A DNA stretch of 64,000 nt from Nitratidesulfovibrio sp. SRB-5 (lineage in GTDB: Bacteria > Desulfobacterota > Desulfovibrionia > Desulfovibrionales > Desulfovibrionaceae). Positions 1 to 8,513 of this stretch are shown in pieces. The stretch lies in assembly GCF_019931275.1 (NCBI RefSeq), contig NZ_JAIOTY010000001.1:1272412-1336411 (forward strand), written 5' to 3'. A model generated the notes under the pieces. It worked only from the letters and a program-made list of their open reading frames with translations. It had not been told where the DNA came from and did not search any database. A program made the translations under genes and the position numbers. How positions within the stretch are numbered: the first letter of the stretch is position 1; every line of letters begins with the position of its first letter.

Positions 1-534
1 CTGCACGTGGCCGCAGGTTTCCACGGCGGTGCCGATGCGACGCCTGCGCGCCTCGCGCAGCAGGGCCAGGGCAAAGTCGCCCTGCATCAGGGGTTCGCCG
101 CCGGAAAGGGTCATGCCGCCGCCGGATCGGGCATAGAACAGGCTGTCCTGTTCCACCGTGCGCAGTACCTCCTGCACCGTGCGCCGTACCCCGTAGGTGA
201 TCAGGGCATTGGACGGGCAGACGGAGGTGCAGTCGCGCGTGCATTCCGCGCACAGGGCCCGGTCGATGGTGATGCGATCATCCTCCCCGCGCGATATGGC
301 CCCGGACAGGCACATTTCCACGCAGCGCACGCATTGCGCAAGCCCGAGACACCGGCCTGTGTTGTAGGCCAGTTGAATGCGCGCGGCCTGCGATTCCGGA
401 TTGGAGCACCAGTCGCACCGCAGCGGGCACCCTTTCAGGAAGACGACGGTGCGGATGCCCGGGCCATCGTGGACGGAGTATTTCTGGATGTTGAAGACGA
501 TGCCGTTGACGTTTGTGTCGTCCGTGGGGTTCAT
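1..534 (-). CDS. islB: Glycyl-radical enzyme activase of isethionate lyase (IslB), 3' part outside window
   Basis: The first 178 residues are present; the gene runs off the left edge. It is a radical-SAM activase that cleaves S-adenosylmethionine to place the glycyl radical on its partner enzyme. A HDGPG motif is followed by the CxxxCxxC cluster motif CPLRCDWC (Cys36, Cys40, Cys43). Next comes a Cys-rich ferredoxin-like insert typical of the PFL-activase family, then the SAM-binding LSGGEP motif. The start at 534 gives the normal N-terminus; the Shine-Dalgarno is weak. It lies 146 bp downstream of islA on the same strand, so it most likely activates IslA. The family assignment is firm; the IslB name rests on the neighbour. 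Confidence 0.88.
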   Translation of the reverse strand, partial: MNPTDDTNVNGIVFNIQKYSVHDGPGIRTVVFLKGCPLRCDWCSNPESQAARIQLAYNTGRCLGLAQCVRCVEMCLSGAISRGEDDRITIDRALCAECTRDCTSVCPSNALITYGVRRTVQEVLRTVEQDSLFYARSGGGMTLSGGEPLMQGDFALALLREARRRRIGTAVETCGHVQ

Positions 535-680
535 GCGAGAGTTCCGGTGCACCCGTCATACGGGGTTTACGTGTCGCAACGTGCGTGTGGCATGAAACGG
601 CATGTCCTGTGGGGCGCTCCTCCCGCAGGCTCGGAGGAGCGCCCCATGGCGCGGCGGGTCCGGCCCGCCGTCGCCCCGGA

Positions 681-3176
681 CTACATGGTGCCGTGTTCGG
701 TACGGGCGATCAGGTCGTTCTGCAGGTCGGGCGACAGGTCCACGAAGTAGGCGCTGTAGCCCGCGATGCGCACGATGAGGTTGCGGTACTTCTCGGGGTC
801 GCGCTGGGCGGCCAGCAGGGTTTCGCGGTTGATGACGTTGAACTGCACGTGCCACAGCTTCAGGTCGCAGAAGGTGCGGATGAACGAGACCAGCTTCTGG
901 GTGCCGTCGTCGCCTTCCAGGCATTTGGGCGTGAACTTGATGTTCAGCATGCGCGCCGCGCGCGCCCGGTAGCCATAGTTCTTGGAGTGGAAGTTGGAGA
1001 GCATCACCGCCGTGGGGCCGTTGACGTCGGCCCCGTGCGAGGCGGACGAACCGTCGGACAGCGGGGTCCATGCCTTGCGTCCGTTGGGGGTGGCGCTGAC
1101 CACCTTGCCGAACGGCACGTGCGAGGTGAAGGGCACGTAGCGCACGTCGTTGTGCATGCCGAGGTCTTTGGAGTAGCGGGCGCCGTATTCCACGGACAGC
1201 AGGTCGATGTCGCGGGCTATGGTGTCGGCGTAGTCGTCGTTGTTGCCGTAGCAGGGGGCGTTGCGGAGCATCTGGCGCACGTCCTCCCTGCCCTCGAAGT
1301 TGCATTCCAGGGCATCGATGACTTCCGCCATGGTCAGGGTCTTGTCTTCGAAGACCACCTTCTTCAGCGCCGCCAGCGAGTCCACCACGGTGCCGTAGCC
1401 GATGTACTCGAAGTAGCCGAGGTTGATGCCCTCGGGAATCTGCGGGGTGTGCAGGTCGAGGCAGTGCTTCATGCACAGGTCGTGCAGGGTGGAGCCCATG
1501 GGCTGCGCGAAGTGGCGGGCACGCAGGTTGTTGATGATGTGCTGCTGCATGAAGGCCGTCTTCAGGAACAGCTTGTGCTGCGCCACGTAGGCGTTCCACA
1601 GGTCGTCCCAGGTCTTGAATTCGCGCGGGTCGCCGGTGTGTTCGCCAAGGTCGGCCTCGCCGTACTTCTTCATGCGGCCATTGTAGAGCACCATTTCCAG
1701 CGCGGCGGCGAAGTTGATGTAGGCGCCGCCCGAGGTGTAGGTGTCGCGGTTGGGCATGCGCGCCTCGGTGCAGCCCGACACGGCGTAGTCGTACGCTTCC
1801 TCGAAGGTGGCCCCCTTGGAGACGTAGAGGGGGATGATTTCCTCGTCGTTGATCAGCTTGGGAAAGCCCGAGCCATCCTTGATGGTTTCCGCCACTTCCC
1901 ACAGGTAGCGTTCCGGCGCGCGCGAGTGGATGCGCGCCGCAAGGTCGGGGTAGTGCAGCGGGAATTCGCGCTTGGACTTCAGGAACAGATAGGTCAGGTC
2001 GTTGGTGGCGTCACTGCCGTCGGGGGTCTGGCCGCCCACGGTCACCGCCTCCCAGTGGGCGTAGCCTTCGTTGAAGGCGCCGCCGGTGGGCGAGATGTAC
2101 AGGTCGATGAACTGGGCCATGCCCACCCACATGCACTCGATGAGTTCGAGGGCGGAATCTTCGGTCAGGCGGCCTTCGGCCAGGTCCTTCTTGTAGAAGG
2201 GGTAGAAGTACTGGTCCATGCGCCCGTTGGAGACGATGGTGCCGGTCTTCTGCTCGATGCGCGAGAACATCTGGGTGAACCACTGCGACTGCACGGCCTC
2301 GCGGAAGGTGCGGGCAGGGTGCTCGGGCACGCGTTGGCAGATGTCGGCCATGGCCAGCAGTTCGGCCTTGCGGGCGGGGCTGCTTTCCGCCGCCGCCTTT
2401 TCACGGGCCAGGGCGGCATGACGCCTGGCCCAGGTGACCATGGCGTCGCACACGATGGTCACGGCTTCCAGGAAGGGGCGCTTCTCGCAGTTGTCGGCGG
2501 GGCTCAGCGGGTCGAGGGCGGCCAGTTTGTCCAGCGCCTCCTGCTTCAGGCCGCCGAAGCCCTTTTGCAGCACCTTCTCGTAGTCGTGCACCCATTGGAT
2601 GGACGAGCGGAACGACGAGGTCTCGTTGACGATGAACCGCGAATGCAGGCCGTCGGAGTCATCGTAGGTCAGCTTGTGCACTTCCGCGGGCAGGGCCATG
2701 TTCAGGTGTTCGTGGTAGGTGCGGCCCTTCCAGTAGGGGGCGATTTCCTCCACCACCACCCGGGCGTCTTCCGGGGTGATGGTGAAGGGCGATTCGGTGC
2801 GCTTGGGCAGATCCTCTATGGCAAGGCCCAGGAAGTCGCCGTCCAGTTCCGGGTACAGGATGCCGTAGCGCCCCTGTGCGCCGGCGCGCCCCGCCAGCAG
2901 CTGGTGGTCGTCGATGTACACGGTGATGTTCTCGGCCACGTGCAGCATGGCTTTCGCCCAGCGCAACACCAGCGGCTGACCCTCGGTGACGCGCATGGAC
3001 CGGGTGAAGTACAGTGCGCGTTCCACGTCGATGCGCGGGCGCAGCCCCTCGAAGGACTCGAGGATGGTGAACACTCGCCGGTGCCCGGCGCGGAAGCGGT
3101 CCTCCTTGCCTTCCATCTTGTCGTACAGGCGCTGTTCGTGCGGGGTCATGACCTCGCAGCATTCGGGATTGCGCAT
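681..3176 (-). CDS. islA: Isethionate sulfite-lyase, glycyl radical enzyme
   Basis: An 831-residue glycyl radical enzyme. IslA splits the C-S bond of isethionate (2-hydroxyethanesulfonate) in the cytoplasm, giving acetaldehyde and sulfite. The thiyl-radical Cys469 and catalytic Glu471 lie in a GCTE motif, the substrate-side Arg190 and Gln194 in FRSSIQW, and the glycyl radical Gly806 in RIAGYSAYF. All are offset by one from the numbering I recall for the Bilophila enzyme (R189, Q193, C468, E470, G805), and the whole protein resembles that enzyme closely. The start at 3176 is chosen for the GAGGTG ribosome site 8 nt upstream; Met at 3149 is an alternative. Sulfite can feed DsrAB respiration. 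PFL, choline lyase and glycerol dehydratase relatives lack this Arg/Gln/GCTE combination. Confidence 0.93.
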   Translation of the reverse strand: MRNPECCEVMTPHEQRLYDKMEGKEDRFRAGHRRVFTILESFEGLRPRIDVERALYFTRSMRVTEGQPLVLRWAKAMLHVAENITVYIDDHQLLAGRAGAQGRYGILYPELDGDFLGLAIEDLPKRTESPFTITPEDARVVVEEIAPYWKGRTYHEHLNMALPAEVHKLTYDDSDGLHSRFIVNETSSFRSSIQWVHDYEKVLQKGFGGLKQEALDKLAALDPLSPADNCEKRPFLEAVTIVCDAMVTWARRHAALAREKAAAESSPARKAELLAMADICQRVPEHPARTFREAVQSQWFTQMFSRIEQKTGTIVSNGRMDQYFYPFYKKDLAEGRLTEDSALELIECMWVGMAQFIDLYISPTGGAFNEGYAHWEAVTVGGQTPDGSDATNDLTYLFLKSKREFPLHYPDLAARIHSRAPERYLWEVAETIKDGSGFPKLINDEEIIPLYVSKGATFEEAYDYAVSGCTEARMPNRDTYTSGGAYINFAAALEMVLYNGRMKKYGEADLGEHTGDPREFKTWDDLWNAYVAQHKLFLKTAFMQQHIINNLRARHFAQPMGSTLHDLCMKHCLDLHTPQIPEGINLGYFEYIGYGTVVDSLAALKKVVFEDKTLTMAEVIDALECNFEGREDVRQMLRNAPCYGNNDDYADTIARDIDLLSVEYGARYSKDLGMHNDVRYVPFTSHVPFGKVVSATPNGRKAWTPLSDGSSASHGADVNGPTAVMLSNFHSKNYGYRARAARMLNIKFTPKCLEGDDGTQKLVSFIRTFCDLKLWHVQFNVINRETLLAAQRDPEKYRNLIVRIAGYSAYFVDLSPDLQNDLIARTEHGTM

Positions 3177-3807
3177 CTCGCTCACCTCTGATCCGTTTGA
3201 TGTTGTCGCGATCGACCGTCCCCATGCGGTGGACGGCGACCGGTGGCAGAACAGGTATCCTTTGCTGAAGCCGGGCGCCACGGCCATGCATGCGCAGGCG
3301 GGGTACGGGGCTGCGTCTTCGTACGGGCGTGTGCTGCGCTCCTGTCCGGTGGCGTCGTCGTCAGCATGGTTGCCGTCGTCAGTGTCGCCGTCAGCGTTGC
3401 CGCTCATGATGCACCGACCGTGCCAAGGCGGCGCAAGGGCGTGCGGAATGGCGGGGTGGAGAAAAATGAACAATGCAGCCGGTGGGTTGGGGCTGGCTGG
3501 TGTCTGTGGACGCGCCGGAGAAGGACGCGCGCGGGCCGTGGCCTGGCCGGGCGGCAGGTGCAGTCATGTTGCATTTCCGTAACATGTCCGCATCGGATGA
3601 ATGGAAACAGGGGGTTGTGCGGGGGTCCGGCATGATGCATGGGCGCAACATGGCGCAACATGGCGCAACTTGATGCAACATGGCTCAACATGAACGCGGC
3701 ATGGGTGCAGGGATGCAAGGGGCACGGGGGCACGCCGCTGCACCGCACGACCGGGGCGGCATGTCTCTTGCTTTTCGGGGTGCACACCCCTTACCTCAGG
3801 AGTCCCC
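3177..3807. promoter_or_regulatory. Divergent control region between islA and amidohydrolase gene
   Basis: This 631-bp stretch has no convincing gene. It holds a CATGTT-N10-AACATG inverted repeat at 3565-3586 and an array of 10-bp direct repeats at 3641-3690. The same GCAACATG core recurs upstream of the ABC transporter operon at 4864-4985. No clear sigma-70 hexamer pair was seen for islA. The layout suggests a regulator-controlled divergent promoter region; the regulator is not encoded nearby. Confidence 0.5.
3641..3690. repeat. Five 10-bp direct repeats, consensus TGGCGCAACA
   Basis: Five consecutive 10-bp units follow the pattern (T/G)GGCGCAACA, with variants ending CAACT and containing ATGCAACA or GCTCAACA. 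One unit equals about one helical turn, so all copies face the same side of the DNA, as expected for cooperative regulator binding. It sits 118-167 bp upstream of the amidohydrolase start and 465-514 bp from the islA start. Confidence 0.75.
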
Positions 3808-4644
3808 ATGCCTGTCATCGACTTTCGCTTCCGGCCCAATACGCCGGAAACCATCACCGGCATCGCCACCAGCAACATGTTCAAGGCTGCCTGCGCGGCC
3901 ATCGGCTTCGAACGGCGCAAGCCCCAACCCCTTGAGGACATCGTGGCGGGCCTGGCGGCGCGCGGCGTCACGCGCTGCGTGATCACCGGGCGCGACAGCG
4001 AGACCACCTACGGCTCCCCGTCCAACAACGGGAGCGTGCTGGCCTTCGTGCGGGCGTATCCGGAACTGTTCACCGGTTTCTGGGGGGTGGACCCGCACAA
4101 GGGCATGGCCGCCGTGCGCGAACTGCGCCACGCCGTGGCGGAACTGGGCATGCGCGGCGCCGCCATCGACCCGTACCTGGCGCACCTGCGGCCCGACGAG
4201 GCGCGCTACTACCCGGTGTACGCGGCCTGCTGCGATCTGGGCATCCCGGTGGTGGTCACCACGGCCCCGCCGCCGCAGGTGCCCGGCGCGGTGATGGGCT
4301 ACACCGACCCGCGCCACGTGGACGTGGTGGCCCGCGACTTTCCGGACCTGCGCATCGTCATGAGCCACGGCGGGTATCCCTTCGTGAACGAGGCCATCTT
4401 CGCCTGCCTGCGCAACGCCAACGTGTACATGGACTGCTCGGAGTACGAGCTTGCGCCCATGGCCGATGCCTACGTGCAGGCCATGAACACCCTGATCCCC
4501 GACAAGGTGGTGTTCGCCAGCGCGCATCCGTTCATCGAACAGGCGGACGCGCTGGACATCTACGCCAGCATGCCCCTTTCCGCAGAGGTGCGGGAAAAGG
4601 TGATGTACCGCAATGCGTTGCGCGTGCTGGGAGAGACGGCATGA
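3808..4644 (+). CDS. Amidohydrolase-like (COG2159/ACMSD-type) TIM-barrel protein
   Basis: A 278-residue cytoplasmic protein of the amidohydrolase-2 type, a metal-dependent hydrolase/decarboxylase fold. The start at 3808 follows an AGGAG ribosome site. The N-terminus reads IDFRFRP where family members normally carry a metal-binding HxH. A later MSHGG segment and a C-terminal FASAHPF segment (normally GTD-like) are recognisable. Loss of the HxH pair suggests altered metal binding or a non-hydrolytic role. It is divergent from islA and shares its control region, so a role in organosulfonate metabolism is inferred, not shown. The substrate is unknown. Confidence 0.7.
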   Translation: MPVIDFRFRPNTPETITGIATSNMFKAACAAIGFERRKPQPLEDIVAGLAARGVTRCVITGRDSETTYGSPSNNGSVLAFVRAYPELFTGFWGVDPHKGMAAVRELRHAVAELGMRGAAIDPYLAHLRPDEARYYPVYAACCDLGIPVVVTTAPPPQVPGAVMGYTDPRHVDVVARDFPDLRIVMSHGGYPFVNEAIFACLRNANVYMDCSEYELAPMADAYVQAMNTLIPDKVVFASAHPFIEQADALDIYASMPLSAEVREKVMYRNALRVLGETA

Positions 4645-4694
4645 GGCCGTCTGGCGGGCGGTAGTCCGGCCCGGCTGCCTTGCGGGGACGTGGA

Positions 4695-4750
4695 ATGAAC
4701 GTTCATGCTTTCCCAATCTGACGTGTCTTGATGAGTGATCGATCGCTCAT
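4695..4750. promoter_or_regulatory. Two palindromes: ATGAACGTTCAT and a 20-bp near-palindrome
   Basis: ATGAACGTTCAT at 4695-4706 is a perfect 12-bp palindrome. Positions 4731-4750 form a 20-bp palindrome (ATGAG, GATC, GATC, CTCAT) with one mismatched pair. Their dyad centres are 40 bp apart, just after the amidohydrolase stop and before its terminator. They could be operators for a dimeric regulator; no protein is assigned. Confidence 0.4.
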
Positions 4751-4772
4751 GCTCCGCCGTTGATTTCGCAAT

Positions 4773-4809
4773 AGCCATCAATACTCTTGTATTGATGGCT
4801 TTTCTTTTC
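4773..4809 (+). terminator. Rho-independent terminator after amidohydrolase gene
   Basis: A perfect 12-bp stem (AGCCATCAATAC / GTATTGATGGCT, 4773-4784 with 4789-4800) with a TCTT loop is followed by a T-rich tract. It separates the amidohydrolase gene from the ABC operon. Confidence 0.85.
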
Positions 4810-4860
4810 AAGGCCGCGTGTGGCTTGGAGGCGTCTGGCAGTGGTGCGCTTGGCGGGGCG

Positions 4861-4985
4861 AATGGTTGCATGTTTGCAACATGGTTGCACTGTTGTAACG
4901 TATTCGCGTAATATCCTGAAAGTAAAGGAGTACCGTTGTGGCTGGCTGGTGTGATATCGGAAGGTTGGTACAAAAATGCAACATG
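4861..4985 (+). promoter_or_regulatory. Promoter and GCAAC/GTTGC motif cluster upstream of ABC importer
   Basis: TTGCAC (4885-4890), 18 bp, TAATAT (4909-4914) is a plausible sigma-70 promoter with a leader of about 340 nt. GTTGCA / TTGCAAC / GTTGCAC / TTGTAAC elements overlap it at about 10-bp spacing (4864-4900), and ATGCAACATG recurs at 4976-4985. That 10-mer is identical to one in the islA control region (3673-3682), implying shared control. No gene is seen in 4645-5261. Confidence 0.55.
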
Positions 4986-5261
4986 ATCCGGCTCGGATGG
5001 GCAGGCGTTTTCCATGATTGTGCCTGACGGGAACAAGGTGGGTGCGTGAAATGCGCTGCAACTCGCTTTGGTATCGTACTTGCTCTGGCCACATCAGGGT
5101 CAGCCCCCCCGCCGCACGAACGGCGCCCGCGTGAACCATGCTCTGACCAGGGGGAACCCCTGAGTTGTACCGGCAATGGAACGAAACCCGACCGGCAGCG
5201 CCTTGATGAGCCGGAGCAACCAGATCAACACAACCCGCACCCGGACCGCAGGAGAAACACG

Positions 5262-6377
5262 ATGCTAAGACCGTCATGGCGTTTCATCACGGGCCTGACC
5301 CTGCTCACGCTGTCCCTTGCCTCCACCGCGATGGCCGAGAAATTCGTGGTGGGCTACCAGCCTTACGACACCATCTCGTACCAGGCCATCGTCAACGCGG
5401 AACTCGGCCTGTGGAAGAAGTACGTGCCGCAGGGCACGGAAATCGAATTCCAGGGTGCGCTGCAAGGCACCGTGGTCGCCAACAACATGTTGGCCGACAA
5501 GGCGCACATCGGCTACATGAGCGTGATGCCCGCCACCATCCTGTGCTCCAAGCCCGAGCAGGCGGAGATCAAGATGGTGGCCACCCTGGGCATGTCCGAG
5601 GGCACCCGTTGCTCGCTGGTCCTGGTCCGCAAGGACGCCCCCCGCTTTGAATCCGTCGAGGCCCTGGCCCGCTGGATGGACGACAAGGTCATCGCCGCGC
5701 CCAAGGGCAGCGCGTCCGACCAGTACCTGATGCGCTTCTTCGAAAAGTACAACGTGAAGCCGAAGGAATACCTCAACCAGTCCATCGAGGTCATCGGCAC
5801 CAACTTCCGCATCGGCAAGATCGACGCCGCCTCGCTGTGGGAACCCACCCTGTCGCGCATCGCCGACGACGTGGGCGAGGGCGTGGCGCACATCGCCGCC
5901 GACGGTCGCGCCTGCGACAACCCCGATCTCGGCATCCTGGTCATGCGCAAGGACTTCATGGAGAAGCACCCCGACGTGGCCAAGGGCTACCTGCGCGCCG
6001 AACTGGAGGCCCAGCGCTTCCTGCTGGACCCCGCCAACTGGTCCAAGGTCATCGACATGGTGTCCAAGCACGCCAGCGGCATTCCCAAGCAGGTGCTGTG
6101 GTACTCGCTGTACGGCAAGATTCCGGCCGATTCCAAGGAATCCGTGCGCGAGTGGAAGTCGTTCTACTTCAACGAGCGTGAACGCAAGAACATCGCCGAA
6201 GTGGCGCCCTTCCTGCTGAAGGACAAGCGCATCAAGGCGCTGCCCCCCGAAGGCACCGTGGATGACGCCATGGCCCGTGCCGCGGTCAAGGAAGCCGGCA
6301 TCACCCCGGTCAGCGACAGCGTGACCCTGGGCGTGATCGAAGGCGCCCCCGCCAGCGCCAGCCCGTTCAAGGAGTAA
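5262..6377 (+). CDS. Periplasmic substrate-binding protein, NitT/TauT (sulfonate-type) ABC importer
   Basis: A 371-residue protein with an N-terminal export signal of about 25 residues ending ASTAMA. The mature part is of the NMT1/SsuA/TauA type (for example VVGYQPYDTISYQAIVNAE and later AAPKGSASD). It would capture the solute in the periplasm and deliver it to the permeases that follow. The start at 5262 is set by an AGGAG site and by the signal peptide; upstream in-frame codons are not needed. The substrate is probably an organosulfonate such as isethionate or taurine, inferred from the adjoining islA locus and shared upstream motifs. Known isethionate uptake in Desulfovibrio is by a TRAP system, so this would be an alternative route. 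Confidence 0.85.
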   Translation: MLRPSWRFITGLTLLTLSLASTAMAEKFVVGYQPYDTISYQAIVNAELGLWKKYVPQGTEIEFQGALQGTVVANNMLADKAHIGYMSVMPATILCSKPEQAEIKMVATLGMSEGTRCSLVLVRKDAPRFESVEALARWMDDKVIAAPKGSASDQYLMRFFEKYNVKPKEYLNQSIEVIGTNFRIGKIDAASLWEPTLSRIADDVGEGVAHIAADGRACDNPDLGILVMRKDFMEKHPDVAKGYLRAELEAQRFLLDPANWSKVIDMVSKHASGIPKQVLWYSLYGKIPADSKESVREWKSFYFNERERKNIAEVAPFLLKDKRIKALPPEGTVDDAMARAAVKEAGITPVSDSVTLGVIEGAPASASPFKE

Positions 6378-6503
6378 GGACCGACGGTCCGCCTTCCCGT
6401 GGCGGGCGCGGGACGCACATCCCGTGCCCGCCTGACGGGCCGCCCAGGCCGCTCCCCCCTCCCTCGGGGACGGGCGGGACGGCCAACCAAGCCGGAGGAA
6501 TCC

Positions 6504-7379
6504 GTGAGCACCGCAAGCGCCGCCACCGCCACGCGCAACGACGCCGCACCCAGTTCCCTGGAGATGACCCTGTTCTGCCTCAGGGAGTGGTTGAAGAGCG
6601 TCGCCCCTTACCTGAACCTGCTCGGCATCGTCGGCTTCATTTTCCTGTGGTACCTGCTGACCGAAAAACTGAAGGTGCCGTGGTTCAACAAGCTGCCGGG
6701 GCCCGTGGGGGTATATGAGGAATGGGTGTCGCAGGATCCGTCCTACGGCATCTCCCTGTACACCCCCGAATACTACCAGCACATCCTGACCAGCATCTGG
6801 CGTGTGTTGCAGGCCTTCTTCCTGGCCACGTTCCTGGGCGTGCCCGTGGGGCTGATGATGGGCTGGAAGAAGACTTTCAAGGACTACACCTTTCCGCTGC
6901 TGGAGACGCTGCGCCCCATCCCCATGCTGGCGTGGGTGCCGCTGTCCATCCTGATGTGGCCGGGCCGCGAGGCGTCCATCATCTTCCTGACCTTTCTGGG
7001 CTCGTTCTTCGCCACGGTGCTGAACACCCTGCTGGGTGTGGAATCCATCGACGAGGTGTACTTCCGCGCGGCCCATTCGCTGGGTGCGAAGCCCCGCCAC
7101 GTGTTCTTCAAGGTGATCCTGCCGGGCGCGTTGCCGTTCATCTTCACCGGGTTGCAGATCAGCATGGGCTTTGCCTGGTTCTCGCTGGTGGCCGGAGAGA
7201 TGCTGGCCGGCGAATACGGCCTTGGCTACCTGATCTGGAACTCGTTCATCATGGTGCAGTACCCGGTCATCGTCATCGCCATGGTCACGCTGGGGGTCAT
7301 CGGCTGGCTGAGCAGCGCGCTGATCCGCATGGTGGGCAACCGGCTGATGCAATGGAAGGTGAGGGAGGAAATCCGATGA
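6504..7379 (+). CDS. ABC importer permease 1, NitT/TauT family
   Basis: A 291-residue inner-membrane permease of the SsuC/TauC kind, with about six helices. The EAA-type loop reads RAAHSLGAKPRHVFFKVILPGALPFI. The GTG start at 6504 is preceded by GGAGGAA; the longer reading frame upstream has no ribosome site. The gene overlaps the following ATPase by an ATGA junction, so the two are translationally coupled. It should form the membrane channel for the binding protein at 5262, alone or paired with the second permease at 8514. Confidence 0.85.
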   Translation: MSTASAATATRNDAAPSSLEMTLFCLREWLKSVAPYLNLLGIVGFIFLWYLLTEKLKVPWFNKLPGPVGVYEEWVSQDPSYGISLYTPEYYQHILTSIWRVLQAFFLATFLGVPVGLMMGWKKTFKDYTFPLLETLRPIPMLAWVPLSILMWPGREASIIFLTFLGSFFATVLNTLLGVESIDEVYFRAAHSLGAKPRHVFFKVILPGALPFIFTGLQISMGFAWFSLVAGEMLAGEYGLGYLIWNSFIMVQYPVIVIAMVTLGVIGWLSSALIRMVGNRLMQWKVREEIR

Positions 7380-8227
7380 ATACGGCAGAAGCGCTTTCCG
7401 TGCCCGCGCCGCGCGGGCAGATCAGCATCCGCAACGTCTCCAAGGTGTATGACCCGGACGGGGCCAAGGTGCTGGCGGTGGACAACTGCTCCATGGAGAT
7501 AGCGGCGGGCGAGTTCTGCGTGGTGGTGGGGCCCTCGGGCTGCGGCAAGACCACGCTGCTCAACGCCATTGCCGGGTTTCACGGCATCACGTCGGGCGAG
7601 ATACTGCTGGACGGCAAGCTGCTGTGCGGCCCCGGCAAGACGCCGCCGCCCGGCTCCGACCGCATCGTGGTCTTCCAGAACGGGGCGCTGTTCCCCTGGT
7701 ACACCGTGCTCGACAACGTGACCTTCGGCCCGGTGGTGCAAGGCGCCATGCCCGAGCGCGAGGCGCGCGACAGGGCGCGCGAACTGCTGGCGCAGATGGG
7801 GCTGGAGGGCATCGGCGGCAACTACCCCAGCGAGATATCGTCGGGCATGCGCCGCCGGGTGGAGATAGCCCGGGCCATGATGACCGACCCCAGCGTGCTG
7901 CTGCTGGACGAACCCTTCCGGGCCATGGACGCCCTGACCAAGACGGTGGTCCACCAGTTCCTGCTGGACGTGTACGACCGCAGCAACAAGACCATCTTCT
8001 TCATCACCCACGACCTGGAAGAGGCCATCTTCCTCGGCACCAAGGTGTACATCATGACCACGCGCCCGGCCCGCATCAAGACCGTGCTGGACGTGGACAT
8101 CCCGAGGCCGCGCGACTTCCGCGTGCTGTCGTCGTCGAAGTACATCAAGCTGAAGAAGGAATGCATCGAGGCCGTGCACGAGGAGGCCTTGAAGGCGTTC
8201 AAGGCGGGCGAACGGGAAATGGCCTGA
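7376..8227 (+). CDS. ABC importer ATPase 1, NitT/TauT family
   Basis: A 283-residue cytoplasmic ATPase. Walker A is GPSGCGKTT (52-60), the Q-loop is VVFQNGALFPW, the signature is SSGMRRR (155-161, a variant of SGGQ), Walker B is LLLDEP and the switch is ITHD. The start overlaps the permease stop. It energises uptake through the neighbouring permease. A 286-bp gap with an imperfect long-range inverted repeat separates it from permease 2. Confidence 0.87.
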   Translation: MNTAEALSVPAPRGQISIRNVSKVYDPDGAKVLAVDNCSMEIAAGEFCVVVGPSGCGKTTLLNAIAGFHGITSGEILLDGKLLCGPGKTPPPGSDRIVVFQNGALFPWYTVLDNVTFGPVVQGAMPEREARDRARELLAQMGLEGIGGNYPSEISSGMRRRVEIARAMMTDPSVLLLDEPFRAMDALTKTVVHQFLLDVYDRSNKTIFFITHDLEEAIFLGTKVYIMTTRPARIKTVLDVDIPRPRDFRVLSSSKYIKLKKECIEAVHEEALKAFKAGEREMA

Positions 8228-8284
8228 TCTCCATCGTCTTTTCGCCCGTTGGGGTTTCCCTGAAGGGCGCGAAGCGTGGCCGTT

Positions 8285-8383
8285 GGGCAAGTTTGCGAAC
8301 CCTGCGGACATCGTGCGCAACAGGGGCGAACATTGCCTGCCATGGCTTTGCCGTCCTTGCCCGCAAGGTTCGCAAGCTCGCCT
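8285..8383. repeat. Imperfect inverted repeat between the two permease/ATPase modules
   Basis: Positions 8285-8301 and 8367-8383 are complementary at 14 of 17 positions and enclose about 65 nt. There is no T tract. It may be an mRNA processing or stability structure within the operon. Confidence 0.4.
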
Positions 8384-8513
8384 GAAGGCTGAGGCATATT
8401 CCCGCATGGCAGGCTGGTTTTCCCCGCCGGGGAGCGAAAACCCTGCCTTGGAGACAGCCCCGGTATTCCGGACCGCCCCCCCGTACACCACCGGACACCA
8501 GCGGAGACACATC

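Noticed and set aside
681..3176. IslA as pyruvate formate-lyase, choline lyase or glycerol dehydratase
   Set aside because: PFL has adjacent CC at the active site, and the other two have different polar residues; the GCTE plus FRSSIQW combination fits isethionate lyase.
513..3191. 892-residue plus-strand frame opposite islA
   Set aside because: IslA on the minus strand has every catalytic residue; the plus-strand frame is a composition artefact.
3641..3690. Repeat array as a possible CRISPR
   Set aside because: Units are 10 bp with no spacers and no cas genes nearby; no CRISPR array was found anywhere in the window.
4731..4750. Sigma-54 promoter near the ABC operon
   Set aside because: A TGGCA...TGCGC word near 4836 looked promising but the GG-GC spacing is wrong by one; the sigma-70 pair at 4885-4914 fits better.
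5274..7352. 692-residue minus-strand frame across the binding protein and permease genes
   Set aside because: It spans two recognised plus-strand genes and the gap between them, with no recognisable domain.
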